This document shows positions 19,331-26,977 of a DNA stretch of 64,000 nt, in pieces; position 1 is the stretch's first letter; every line of letters begins with the position of its first letter. A program made the position numbers and the translations under genes. Source of the stretch: Hypericibacter sp049323455 (GTDB lineage Bacteria > Pseudomonadota > Alphaproteobacteria > Dongiales > Dongiaceae); contig JBMONF010000013.1 in assembly GCA_049323455.1 (NCBI GenBank), positions 82,008-146,007 on the forward strand. The letters run 5' to 3'. A model generated the notes under the pieces. That model did no database searches and had not been told where the DNA came from. It saw nothing but the letters and a program-made list of their open reading frames with translations.

Positions 19331-19346
19331 TGAAAAAGCTGTTAAC
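19331..19346 (+). promoter_or_regulatory. CtrA-like box upstream of fliF
   Basis: TGAA-AAAGCTG-TTAAC matches TTAA-N7-TTAAC with one mismatch, 115-130 bases upstream of the fliF start codon and directly abutting the first CCGGCA-N5-TGCCGG repeat. In Caulobacter the fliF promoter is activated by CtrA and repressed by FlbD; the juxtaposition here suggests the same logic (inference). Confidence 0.6.
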
Positions 19347-19348
19347 CG

Positions 19349-19386
19349 CCGGCAGATTTTGCCGGCCATCCGGCAAGTTCTGCCGG
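19349..19386. promoter_or_regulatory. Tandem inverted repeats upstream of fliF, putative FlbD operator
   Basis: Two perfect palindromes: CCGGCA-GATTT-TGCCGG at 19349-19365 and CCGGCA-AGTTC-TGCCGG at 19370-19386 (the second extends to 8-bp arms, ATCCGGCA/TGCCGGAT). Centres are 21 bp apart, two helical turns. The same motif occurs ahead of both flagellins, flgI/fliX and, more weakly, flgF/fliL, so it is best explained as the site of a flagellar regulator. FlbD, encoded in this operon, is the natural candidate. Confidence 0.75.
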
Positions 19387-19427
19387 ATGCCGAGATTGTC
19401 TAACGGCTCATGACGATGCGCCGTCGC

Positions 19428-19718
19428 TTACGGATAGCGCGCCGGTTCGCGATATTCTTGCAGACGCGTGACGCGCAGGCCCTTGATGCCGTGGGCGTCG
19501 ATCTGGCGTTGCCAGCTCAAGAACTCCTCGACGGAGAGGTGATAGCGCTCGCAGGCCTCCTCGAGCGTGAGGAGACCGGCGCGTACGCCGGCGACAACTT
19601 CGGCCTTGCGCCGGATCACCCACCGCTTGGTGCCAGGCGGCGGCAAATCGTCGAGCGATAGAGGCAGGCCGTCGGGGCCGATGATCCGATGCGACCTACC
19701 TGGGCGATCGAGCGTCAT
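19428..19718 (-). CDS. sciP: SciP, small CtrA-inhibitory protein (DUF1153)
   Basis: 96 residues. The helix-turn-helix-like core is visible as TKRWVIRRKAEVVAGVRAGLLTLEEACERYHLSVEEFLSWQRQID, which is the DUF1153 signature. In Caulobacter SciP (93 residues) binds DNA and CtrA and blocks CtrA-activated transcription in early G1. It stands alone between fliF and flgE, more than 200 bases from fliF. A CtrA-like box lies about 80 bases upstream, consistent with CtrA controlling its own antagonist. Confidence 0.93.
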   Translation of the reverse strand: MTLDRPGRSHRIIGPDGLPLSLDDLPPPGTKRWVIRRKAEVVAGVRAGLLTLEEACERYHLSVEEFLSWQRQIDAHGIKGLRVTRLQEYREPARYP

Positions 19719-19797
19719 GGCGTTTCGCTCCGTCTTGGACCGATGGCCCTGGCGGATAGTCCACCAGGGCCCGGAGAAGAACTTATCGCCACGCGCT

Positions 19798-19812
19798 TTA
19801 AGGAAGGACTAA
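19798..19812 (-). promoter_or_regulatory. CtrA-like box upstream of sciP
   Basis: On the sciP strand this reads TTAG-TCCTTCC-TTAA, one mismatch from TTAA-N7-TTAA, 80-95 bases upstream of the sciP start. A further lone TTAA is at 19822-19825. CtrA-dependent sciP expression is known in Caulobacter; here it is inferred from the motif. Confidence 0.55.
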
Positions 19813-19846
19813 ATCGTAGAGTTAAACAAAGCTCTTCGAGGCGGCC

Positions 19847-19884
19847 GACGGCCGCACTCCGCCGCGCGGCGGAGCGCGGCCGTC
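19847..19884. terminator. Long GC hairpin between flgE and sciP
   Basis: An 18-bp stem with one internal mismatch (GACGGCCGC-A-CTCCGCCG ... CGGCGGAG-C-GCGGCCGTC). On the plus strand it is followed by GTTTTCC; on the minus strand, where flgE and sciP are transcribed, no U-tract follows. It lies 29 bases beyond the flgE stop and most likely ends or processes the flagellin 1-fliS1-fliK-flgD-flgE transcript despite the poor U-tract. Confidence 0.55.
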
Positions 19885-19913
19885 GTTTTCCGTCAAGGTT
19901 CCGTCAACCCCGG

Positions 19914-21608
19914 TTAACGGCGGATCTGGATCAGCTCGTTGAGCATGTCGTCGGCCGTGGTGATGACCTTGGCCGAGGCCGAATAGGCACGCTGGGTAAT
20001 GATCATGTTGGTGAACTCCGTGGCCAAGTCGACGGTCGAGGATTCGAGCGAGGAGGGCGAAATCTTGCCCGCACCTCCCGTATTGGCCTCGAGCAGCACC
20101 GGATCGCCCGAGTAGATCGTGGTCTGGTAGGCGTTGGCGTTCTGCGGCTGGAGCCCGTTCGGATTGCGGAACGTGGCTACGGGCAGCTTGAAGATGTCGC
20201 GCTGCTCGCCGTTGTCGAACAGCGCCGTCACGATGCCGTCCTCGCCGATCGAGATGCCGGTGAACGAGCCGTAGGTCAAACCGTCCTGCGCATTCACTTT
20301 GGTGGCGAAGGTGCCGGCATACTGGGTCACGCCGTCGGGCAGGCCGAGCGTGCCGAGATCGACCGTGACGAGCTGGCGGTCCTGGGTCGATGTGGTCGCC
20401 GCGTTGTTGTCGTAATCCACATAGAACTGCAGTTGGCTGGAGGCGTTCGTCGAGCCGTAGGGCGCCGTGCCGGTGACGCTGCCGAGCGTGCCGTCGGCGT
20501 TGAAGGTGACGGTCGCCAGCGGCACGCCGTTGGTCGCGTTGTTGTTGAAGGCGACCGAAGCGAAGGCGGCATCGAGGTTGTTCTGCAGCGTGGTGCGATC
20601 GCCGGCGACGTCGAGGTCGTAGGTGGTCGAGCCGCCGAGATCGAGCGTGAAGCTGTTCGTGCCGTCGGTGAAGGTCAGCGTGCTGGTATTGTCCAGATCG
20701 TTGCCAGCGACCGTCGGCACGGTAGCCGTGAAGGGAACGCCGCCGACGGTGACCGTGATCGTGGCCGAGTTCGGCGGCGCGCCGCCGGGGGCGTTGACGG
20801 TGAAGGCGCCGACCGCGCCGTTGATGTTGCCGGTGGCGCTGGCCAGGCTGAAGTTCGTGGTGTCGGCCAGCGTCGCCGTCGGGAAATAGTTCGTGCTGGC
20901 GCTGGCGAAGGTCGCACCCGTCGTGTCGTCGGAGGCGAAATTGCCGGTGCCGGACAGGTTGCCGAGGAGGGTCCAGGTGTTGGCGCCGCTCTTGGCCCAG
21001 GTCATGTCGAGAATCTGGGTCGCGCCCTGCTTGTCGAAGATCTGGGTCGAGGTGTCGTGCGTCGTGCCGGTGACGTCGTTGGCCGGCAGGTTGAGCGCAA
21101 GCTCGATCGAGGTCGTGGGCCGGGCGGTGCCGGTCAGGTTCGACACGTTGACCGTCTCGAGGCTCTGCAGCAGGCCGGAGCTCGCCGGCAGGTTGCCGGT
21201 GGAGTCCAGACGCCAGCCCTGCAGGAAGTAGCCGTTCGCCGTCAGGTTGCCGCTGGCGTCGGTGGTGAAGTTGCCGGCGCGGGTGAAGAGATAGTTGTTG
21301 CCAGTGCCCGGGTTGGCGGCCTCGTTCACGACGAAGAAGCCGCTGCCGACCAGCGCGATGTCGGTCGGCGAGGAGGAGCCCTGCAGCAAGCCCTGGCGGT
21401 CGATCATCTGAAACGGCGTCGAGCGCACGCCACCCGGGGAGTAGTAAGAGCGCGAGGCCGCCTCGGTGACCAGGGTCTGGAACTGCGCGCGCGTTCCTTT
21501 GTAGCCGACCGTGTTCACGTTCGAGATGTTGTCCGAGATCATGCCGAGCGCCTGGCTCTGAGCCGCGAGGCCCGACACGCCGGAAAACATTGCGCCGTAG
21601 ATGCTCAT
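19914..21608 (-). CDS. flgE: FlgE, flagellar hook protein
   Basis: 564 residues. The N-terminus MSIYGAMFSGVSGLAAQSQALGM is followed by DNISNVNTVGYKG, the signature of rod/hook proteins, and the C-terminus (SSLESSTVDLATEFTNMIITQRAYSASAKVI) is the matching D0 helix. The centre is Thr/Gly/Asn-rich beta structure and longer than in enteric FlgE (about 400 residues). FlgE polymerises into the universal joint; its cap is FlgD and its length control FliK, both encoded just upstream (50-base gap to flgD). Last gene of the flagellin 1 operon. Confidence 0.97.
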   Translation of the reverse strand: MSIYGAMFSGVSGLAAQSQALGMISDNISNVNTVGYKGTRAQFQTLVTEAASRSYYSPGGVRSTPFQMIDRQGLLQGSSSPTDIALVGSGFFVVNEAANPGTGNNYLFTRAGNFTTDASGNLTANGYFLQGWRLDSTGNLPASSGLLQSLETVNVSNLTGTARPTTSIELALNLPANDVTGTTHDTSTQIFDKQGATQILDMTWAKSGANTWTLLGNLSGTGNFASDDTTGATFASASTNYFPTATLADTTNFSLASATGNINGAVGAFTVNAPGGAPPNSATITVTVGGVPFTATVPTVAGNDLDNTSTLTFTDGTNSFTLDLGGSTTYDLDVAGDRTTLQNNLDAAFASVAFNNNATNGVPLATVTFNADGTLGSVTGTAPYGSTNASSQLQFYVDYDNNAATTSTQDRQLVTVDLGTLGLPDGVTQYAGTFATKVNAQDGLTYGSFTGISIGEDGIVTALFDNGEQRDIFKLPVATFRNPNGLQPQNANAYQTTIYSGDPVLLEANTGGAGKISPSSLESSTVDLATEFTNMIITQRAYSASAKVITTADDMLNELIQIRR

Positions 21609-21658
21609 TTTTTTCTCCTGGGTTCTTCTTCGTGTGGCGATGGAGCGGGAATGATGGT

Positions 21659-22342
21659 TCAGATCTGGCTGGTCGTGGACGGCGTGCGCACGGCGCTGAC
21701 CTTGCTGAGCGGGATCTGGAGAGCGCCGATCGACAGGTTGAATTCGCCGTCGATCTTCTGCACGCCCTCGACCTTGCCGCGGATGCCGGTGGTGGCTGCG
21801 ACCAGGGCGTTGTCGCCGTCGACCGCCCGCAACTCGACGCCGTAGACGCCGTCCGGCAGCTGGTTGCCGGAGCCGTCCGTGCCGTCCCAGACGTAGTCAT
21901 GAGCGCCGGCGGCCGTCTCCGCCGGGATCGTGCGTACGGGGTTGCCGTTCTCGTCGGTGATGATGAGCGAGGCGGTCGCCGCGTCGCCGGAGAGGTCGTA
22001 GGTGATCTCGGCCCGGCCGTTCTGCAGCACGGCCCGGTCGCTGGCCGCTTCGACGACATTGTTGAGGAAGCTCAAGGCCGCCATGGCCTGATTGTCCGAC
22101 TGCAGGGTCAAGAGCTGGTCGAGCTTCTGGTTGGTCTGGATCTGCTGCTCGACGCTGGTGAACTGCACGAGTTGCTGGGTGAACTGGTTGGTGTCGAGCG
22201 GCGACAGGGGATCCTGATACTGCAGCTGCTTGGTCAGCAGCGTCAGGAAGTTGTCGAAGTTGCTGCTGAAGGACGACAACGCCGAGTTGCTGCCGTGGGA
22301 GCCGGTAGCGGCGGTGGTCGCGGTGGCGCTCGAAACGGTCAT
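21659..22342 (-). CDS. flgD: FlgD, hook cap/assembly protein
   Basis: 227 residues starting at MTVSSATATTAATG, chosen because a GAGGAG ribosome site precedes it; the frame is open upstream but that overlaps fliK. The N-terminal region has NFLTLLTKQLQYQDPLSPLDTNQFTQQLVQFTSVEQ, the FlgD secretion/assembly signature. The C-terminal part is a Tudor/FN3-like cap domain (YDLSGDAATASLIITDENGNPVRTIP, DGTDGSGNQLPDGVYGVEL). It caps the growing hook. 17 bases after fliK and 50 before flgE. Confidence 0.96.
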   Translation of the reverse strand: MTVSSATATTAATGSHGSNSALSSFSSNFDNFLTLLTKQLQYQDPLSPLDTNQFTQQLVQFTSVEQQIQTNQKLDQLLTLQSDNQAMAALSFLNNVVEAASDRAVLQNGRAEITYDLSGDAATASLIITDENGNPVRTIPAETAAGAHDYVWDGTDGSGNQLPDGVYGVELRAVDGDNALVAATTGIRGKVEGVQKIDGEFNLSIGALQIPLSKVSAVRTPSTTSQI

Positions 22343-22359
22343 GACCTGAGACTCCTCAT

Positions 22360-24264
22360 TCACACCGCGATATCGACGCGGCCGTTCGCGACCGCGTAGA
22401 TCGCATCGGCCGTGCTGGCAAAGCGGTAAGCCGGCAGGTAGGCGCGATCGGCGCTGTCGGTGGCGGCCGACGTCCACGGCGTCGGATCGGGATTGCCATG
22501 GGGGTTCTGGTACTGGCGCTGGTCGCCGCGCAGGTTGAAGCTCAAGGAGCCGCTGTCGGCCTTGAAGCCGGCGTCCTGCAGCGCCCGCTCGAGGCCGGCG
22601 GCGTCGCGGCGCAGAAGATCGAGCGTGTGCGGCCGATCCGCGGCAATGACGGCGTTCACGCCGCCGGACTTGTCGAAGTCGAGCTTGATCTCGATATGGC
22701 CGAGATCCTGCGGCATCAGCTGGATCGTGATGTGGTCGCGATTGCCGGCGGCCGCGCGCTGGATCTGGAGCGCGAGCTGATCGGGCTGCGTCAGGAACTG
22801 CGTCAGCCGCTCGACGGGAACCTGGATGGCCGCCCGGCTCGATCCGGCGTGACTGCGCGCATCGGCGAGCGCAGCATTGAATGGCGCGACGCCATCGGTC
22901 GAAGCGTCGGTGCCGTCGGCGGAGGTGGGGCGTCGGCTGTCGCTACCGGCGGAGGCCGCGTCGGCACGGTCGCCGGTGTCGCTGCCGCTGCGGTCATCGG
23001 TCGCGGCGCTCGGCGTCGGTGCAGCGGGAGGCTCGGCTCGCTTGGCGTCGGCCGCAGGCGGCGTCGCGTCGGCGGAAGCGGATGTCGGCGGCTTGGCGGT
23101 TGGCGGCGCCTGCATCTCGACGGCGCGGAACGGCGTCGCGGCGGGATCGGCCGACTTGGTGGTGCCGTTGGTGCCATCGGCGATGCCGCCGCGCGCCGCG
23201 GTGCCGGACGATGCGGTATCGGTCGGCGAGGCGGAATTGTCGCCATTGCGGGGCGTCGCCGCGTCGGCATTGCTGGGGCTGTCGCCGGCCGGATCGGCAT
23301 CGGTGAGCGCGCCGCCGGCAACGGCCGGCGTGGCGGCCGGAGCGGCGGCGATGGGGGGCGCACTCCGGTCGCTTGCGGGCACAGCCGGCGTGGCGGTGAA
23401 GTCGGTCGAAGCGGCCGTGAGCGGCACGCCGGCGGACGCATCGGTCGGCGAAGCGACAAGCCTGTTGTCGGCGGCTGCCAGGGCCGGCGCAGCCTTGTCG
23501 CCGCGGCCGCCATCGAGGCCGAACGGGGCCGCCTTGGCCGGCAGGGCCTGCTCGAGGCCGGGCGTCAGCGGACGAGGATCCTGTGCGGAGGACGAGGCCC
23601 AGGCGGGTTTGCCGCGATCCGGCGATGGCGGCGTCTCCGTGGCGGCCTGGCGTATCGCTGCGGCCAGGCCGTCGGCCGTAATCGCCGCGTCGCCGTTGGC
23701 GTCGCCGAACTTGGCGGCGGCGCGCGTGCGAAGCTCCGCCAGCAGGGCGTTTACATCGTTGGCCGTTGCCGTTGTCGGCGCGTTGCCGCTCCCGACAAGG
23801 CTGATGCCCGCAGCAAGATTGGCGCTTGTCGAGGGATCGGCGTCGAGGCCGAGTGCCGCCAGGTCGATGCCGGCGATCGGCTTGCCATCGGTGCCGCGCG
23901 CCTGAGCCAGAGCCTGCGCCAGCAGCGCCATCGCGTTCTGGCTCTTCAGGATGGTCGCGTCGGCCGCGCCGTCAGCCGATAGGGCCGTCAGCGCGGCTCC
24001 ATCGGTCGCGCGGCCTGCCGTCTGATCGAGGTTAAGGGTGGGATAGAGCAAGGCCAGCAGGCCCGGCAGGCCGGAATTCGCCACTGCTGTGCCGTCGTCG
24101 CTGCTCTGGCCCGAACCCTGCCCGTCGCCTTGGCCTTGTGCGCCAACCAGGGAGAGCAGGGCGGCGAACAGGCCGCCGCCCTTGGTTCCTGCCTGCCCCT
24201 GAGCCTTGGTGAAGGAGCCCGGGGCGGTGCCGATAGTGCCGGCGTCGAAGTGGATCGCTTCCAT
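22360..24264 (-). CDS. fliK: FliK, hook-length control protein
   Basis: 634 residues. About the first 460 are Ala/Asp/Pro-rich, repetitive and probably unstructured, serving as the molecular ruler. The C-terminal Flg_hook domain (about 480-590) contains RLTQFLTQPDQLALQIQRAA, ITIQLMPQDLGHIEIKLDF and LDLLRRDAAGLERALQDAGFKAD, as in classical FliK. FliK measures the hook and switches FlhB specificity. It lies next to flgD and flgE as is usual. A second FliK-like protein is encoded at 6618-8867. Confidence 0.93.
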   Translation of the reverse strand: MEAIHFDAGTIGTAPGSFTKAQGQAGTKGGGLFAALLSLVGAQGQGDGQGSGQSSDDGTAVANSGLPGLLALLYPTLNLDQTAGRATDGAALTALSADGAADATILKSQNAMALLAQALAQARGTDGKPIAGIDLAALGLDADPSTSANLAAGISLVGSGNAPTTATANDVNALLAELRTRAAAKFGDANGDAAITADGLAAAIRQAATETPPSPDRGKPAWASSSAQDPRPLTPGLEQALPAKAAPFGLDGGRGDKAAPALAAADNRLVASPTDASAGVPLTAASTDFTATPAVPASDRSAPPIAAAPAATPAVAGGALTDADPAGDSPSNADAATPRNGDNSASPTDTASSGTAARGGIADGTNGTTKSADPAATPFRAVEMQAPPTAKPPTSASADATPPAADAKRAEPPAAPTPSAATDDRSGSDTGDRADAASAGSDSRRPTSADGTDASTDGVAPFNAALADARSHAGSSRAAIQVPVERLTQFLTQPDQLALQIQRAAAGNRDHITIQLMPQDLGHIEIKLDFDKSGGVNAVIAADRPHTLDLLRRDAAGLERALQDAGFKADSGSLSFNLRGDQRQYQNPHGNPDPTPWTSAATDSADRAYLPAYRFASTADAIYAVANGRVDIAV

Positions 24265-24300
24265 GATCCGTCGCCTTCCTGGCGGCGCGGGAGGAGAAGG

Positions 24301-24720
24301 TCAGATGGCGGCGCGCATCTCGTCCGCGACCGTCGTGGCGGGCACGCGGTCGGCTGCGTCCACGGTGGCGAGCTCGTTCCAGGAGTCGCGCAGCGGCTCC
24401 AGCATCGCGACCAGACGCTCGGCCGTCTCTACGTCGTTGTAGAGATTGACGCGCGGCAGCTGCGCCATGACGTGGGCGTAGATGGCGCCGAGATTGGTGG
24501 CCACTTCGCCGCCCTGCTCGCCGTCCAGCGTCATGTAGAGGAAGCCGACGATCTCCATGGCCGCCGTGACCGCGTTGCAGCGGCCCTCGATGTCGCCCGA
24601 CGTCGCCGCCATGCCGGCGATGCGGATCGCCGCGATCGCCTCGTCGTAGAGCATCACGATGCGCCGCGCCGGCGCGGCTTCCATCATCGTCTCGTAGTCG
24701 TAGTGGCGGATGATCGTCAT
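24301..24720 (-). CDS. fliS: FliS-type flagellin chaperone, copy 1
   Basis: 139 residues, all-helical. The segment PARRIVMLYDEAIAAIRIAGMAATSGDIEGRC matches the FliS helix that binds the flagellin C-terminal D0 helix, followed by FLYMTLDGEQGGEVATNLGAIYAHVMAQL, the family's second signature. It keeps flagellin unfolded for export through FlhA. It is encoded 62 bases downstream of flagellin 1; a second FliS-like gene follows fliD in the neighbouring operon. The two share the family pattern but are clearly different sequences. Confidence 0.9.
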   Translation of the reverse strand: MTIIRHYDYETMMEAAPARRIVMLYDEAIAAIRIAGMAATSGDIEGRCNAVTAAMEIVGFLYMTLDGEQGGEVATNLGAIYAHVMAQLPRVNLYNDVETAERLVAMLEPLRDSWNELATVDAADRVPATTVADEMRAAI

Positions 24721-24782
24721 GACCGTGGTCCTTCTTGTTCTTGTTGTCGTTGTCGCGTTGGGTTTCGCTCTTGGGCTGCGTC

Positions 24783-25967
24783 CTACTGGAACAGCTTCAG
24801 CAGGTTCTGCGGCATCTGGTTGGCCTGGGCCAGCATGGCCACGCCCGCCTGCACCAGGATCTGCTTGGAGGTGAAGGTCGTCATCTCGGCCGCGACGTCG
24901 AGGTCGAGCAGGTTGGAGCGTGCCGCCTCGGTGTTCTCGACCGCCGAGGAGATGTTGGCAGCCGCGAATTCGAGCCGGTTCTCGTAGGCGCCGACGGAGG
25001 CGCGCGCGTTGTTCAGGATGTCGATCGCGTTGCCGAGCAGGTCGGAGGCCTGGTCCGCGGTCGTCGTCGTGGTGATGTCGGTGCCATCGAGGCCCAGATT
25101 GGCGCCGCTGATGCCGTCGATCGAGACGTTGATGATGTCCTTGGTCTGGTCCGTGCCGGTGCCGACCTTGAAGCTGAAGGTGGCCGAGCTCGAGCCGGTG
25201 AAATGCAGCGCATTGTTGGTCGAGGCGGTCACGCTGGTCGCCGACTGGAACGCCGTGTTCAGCGACAGCACCAGATCGCCGGTGGTGGAGGAGGTGGTGC
25301 CGGTGAGCTTGACCGCCGCGCCCGTCACCATGTTGCCGCTCGAATCGAGCGCGCTCGAGCTGATCGCCCCGGTGTAGCTCGAGGTGCCATCGGTCAGGGT
25401 GAAGGTGTAGCCGCTCGAGTTGTATGTGAGCGAGTAGTTGTCGCTCGACGATGTCGTGAGCCCGTGCCCGACGATGGCGGAGACGCCGTCGGCGGTGGAG
25501 AAGGCGCCGGTGCCGGCGGTCTGGGCCGTGCCCGCCGTGGTCAGCGAGCCGTTGACGAGCTGGTTGCCGTTGAACTCGGTGGAGGCCGCGATGCGGTTCA
25601 CCTCGTCCAGCAGCAGCTGATACTCGGTGTTGAGCATGCCGCGCTCGGTGTTGGAGAGCTGGCCGGAGCCGGCCTGCACCGCCAGCGTCTTCATGCGCAC
25701 CAGCACGTCGTTGATGCGGGCCATGGCGCCGTCGGCGATCTGCAGCATCGACACGCCCTGGCCGGCGTTCACGCTGGCCTGGCGCAGACCCTGCACCTGG
25801 CTGTTGAGGCGCGAGCCGATCGCCATCGAGGCCGCATCGTCCTTGGCGGAAACCACCCGGCTGCCCGACGAGAGCTTCGCCAGCGAAGAAGTGGCGGCCA
25901 TGTCCGACGCCTGCAAATTGCGATGCGCCACATTCGCGGCGTAGTTGGAGATCACGTTGAGAGCCAT
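24783..25967 (-). CDS. fliC: Flagellin 1
   Basis: 394 residues. The N-terminal D0/D1 (MALNVISNYAANVAHRNLQA ... SSLAKLSSGSRVVSAKDDAASMAIGSRL) and C-terminal D0 (FTSKQILVQAGVAMLAQANQMPQNLLKLFQ) are classical flagellin. The middle (about 150-300) is a Ser/Thr-rich surface domain, a plausible O-glycosylation target for the nearby glycosyltransferase. The ATG follows CAGGAGACGAAAG. It is close to flagellin 2 at both ends and diverges in the centre. It heads the operon flagellin-fliS1-fliK-flgD-flgE, with a sigma-54 promoter at 26140-26154. Confidence 0.97.
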   Translation of the reverse strand: MALNVISNYAANVAHRNLQASDMAATSSLAKLSSGSRVVSAKDDAASMAIGSRLNSQVQGLRQASVNAGQGVSMLQIADGAMARINDVLVRMKTLAVQAGSGQLSNTERGMLNTEYQLLLDEVNRIAASTEFNGNQLVNGSLTTAGTAQTAGTGAFSTADGVSAIVGHGLTTSSSDNYSLTYNSSGYTFTLTDGTSSYTGAISSSALDSSGNMVTGAAVKLTGTTSSTTGDLVLSLNTAFQSATSVTASTNNALHFTGSSSATFSFKVGTGTDQTKDIINVSIDGISGANLGLDGTDITTTTTADQASDLLGNAIDILNNARASVGAYENRLEFAAANISSAVENTEAARSNLLDLDVAAEMTTFTSKQILVQAGVAMLAQANQMPQNLLKLFQ

Positions 25968-26139
25968 CTTTCGTCTCCTGAACTGTCAGGTGCCGGTCCC
26001 ACGTCCCCGATCGGGCCCCATGCCGCGGGCGTCGGCGCTGTCAGAACCCGGTGCGGCGCTGCCGCCCCTTGTCTCTCGGTGGCGAACCGCCCTTGCTTGT
26101 CGGACGGCGCGCGCTCCGGGCCCTTCGCAAGGGTATAGG

Positions 26140-26154
26140 GCAAGCCCCGGGCCA
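26140..26154 (-). promoter_or_regulatory. Sigma-54 promoter of the flagellin 1 operon
   Basis: On the minus strand TGGCCCG-GGGC-TTGC has the exact spacing of the -24/-12 consensus TGGCACG-N4-TTGC. It predicts a start near 26128 and a leader of about 160 bases. The leader contains several GGA words (GGGGAC, GGGACC and the Shine-Dalgarno AGGAG). Palindromic activator sites lie about 90-140 bases upstream. Confidence 0.8.
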
Positions 26155-26240
26155 ACCGGCCGTGCCAACTCGCAGAACATTGAAATAACGGAATTTTTCA
26201 GGTTCGGACCAGCGCCGGCGCCGGCCTTCGGCCTGAGGTC

Positions 26241-26280
26241 CGGGCAAGTTCTGCTCCGGCGCACCGGCAGTTTCTGCCCC
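26241..26280. promoter_or_regulatory. Tandem FlbD-like inverted repeats upstream of flagellin 1
   Basis: CGGGCA-AGTTC-TGCTCC (26241-26257) and CCGGCA-GTTTC-TGCCCC (26264-26280), centres 23 bp apart, with a third degenerate half (CCGGCA-GCTTC at 26284). They are imperfect versions of the repeat at fliF, located about 90-140 bp upstream of the sigma-54 element, a usual enhancer distance. Confidence 0.7.
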
Positions 26281-26382
26281 AAGCCGGCAGCTTCGTGCGG
26301 GCCGACGGGTTCAATGCGAAGGAGATCGCGGCGCCGGTATGTCGCCGCGCTCGAAACGAGGTCCGGCGCCAAGCCCCAACGG

Positions 26383-26416
26383 AAAAAGGCGCCGCCGCCG
26401 AACTGGCAGCGCGCCT
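26383..26416 (-). terminator. Rho-independent terminator of the flagellin 2-flaG-fliD-fliS2 operon
   Basis: Read on the minus strand, AGGCGC-GCTGCC-AGTTC-GGCGGC-G-GCGCCT forms a 12-bp stem with one G-U pair and a single bulged G, followed by TTTTCC. It lies 36 bases beyond the fliS2 stop codon and upstream of the flagellin 1 promoter region, so it separates the two flagellin operons. Confidence 0.85.
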
Positions 26417-26451
26417 TTGCGAGCGCCGGCCTTCAGGCTGCTTTGCCGGGA

Positions 26452-26895
26452 TTAGGCGGAAACGGCCAGGCGGCGATCGAGCGCGCTGCCGGCCGGGGCT
26501 GCGTCGGGTCGCGATGCTGGCGTCGCCCGCGCTTCGCGCTGGACCAGCTCGTGCCAGGAACGACGCAAGGGCTCGAGCAGGCTCGCCACCTCGCGCGCCG
26601 GTGCCGGGTCGTTCTTGATGTCGACCTGGGTCAGGCGGTTCAGCATGAAGTTGTAGAGCTTGTCGAGATTGGCCGCGATCTCGCCACCCTTCTCCATGTC
26701 GAGATGGAGCAGCAGCATCTCGATGATCTGCATGGCGCGCTGGTTGGCGTTCCACCGTGCCTGGATGTCGCGCCGCTCGATCGCCTGGACCGCTTCGCCC
26801 AGCGAGGCGACGGCGCGGTCGAGCAGCATGGCCACCTTCTTGGCAGGCGAGGCGGCCGAGAGCTCTCGGGCGAGATAGGCTGTGGTGCCGTTCAT
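26452..26895 (-). CDS. fliS: FliS-type flagellin chaperone, copy 2
   Basis: 147 residues starting at MNGTTAYLARELSAASPAKKV; an open frame continues upstream but the start chosen aligns with FliS proteins. The helices VAMLLDRAVASLGEAVQAIERRDIQARWNAN and QIIEMLLLHLDMEKGGEIAANLDKLYNFMLNRLTQVDIKND are the FliS signature, and NRLTQVDIKND is closer to enteric FliS than copy 1. The Ala/Pro-rich tail is an extension. It lies 82 bases after fliD and ends the flagellin 2 operon before a strong terminator. Confidence 0.93.
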   Translation of the reverse strand: MNGTTAYLARELSAASPAKKVAMLLDRAVASLGEAVQAIERRDIQARWNANQRAMQIIEMLLLHLDMEKGGEIAANLDKLYNFMLNRLTQVDIKNDPAPAREVASLLEPLRRSWHELVQREARATPASRPDAAPAGSALDRRLAVSA

Positions 26896-26977
26896 AATTC
26901 TTTGCGCCTTTGCCGAAAACTCGTGGGATCGGGACGGGAGTCTAGAGGCCATCCCTTAACGGGCGGTCACCGGAACG

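Larger units (their letters stand above)
25968..26451. other. 484-base intergenic region upstream of flagellin 1
   Basis: No gene is supported here. From the flagellin start upstream it contains the 5' leader (25968-26128), the sigma-54 promoter (26140-26154), an AT-rich patch around 26178-26200, the tandem inverted repeats (26241-26294) and the terminator of the flagellin 2 operon (26383-26416). Confidence 0.8.

Noticed and set aside
17495..19333. Long plus-strand open frame (about 610 codons) opposite fliF
   Set aside because: fliF is unmistakable on the other strand; the plus-strand translation is His/Arg/Gly-rich shadow sequence.
22498..23982. Long plus-strand frame opposite fliK rich in Gly/Arg repeats
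   Set aside because: Antisense of the low-complexity Ala/Asp/Pro region of fliK; no start signals and no domain.
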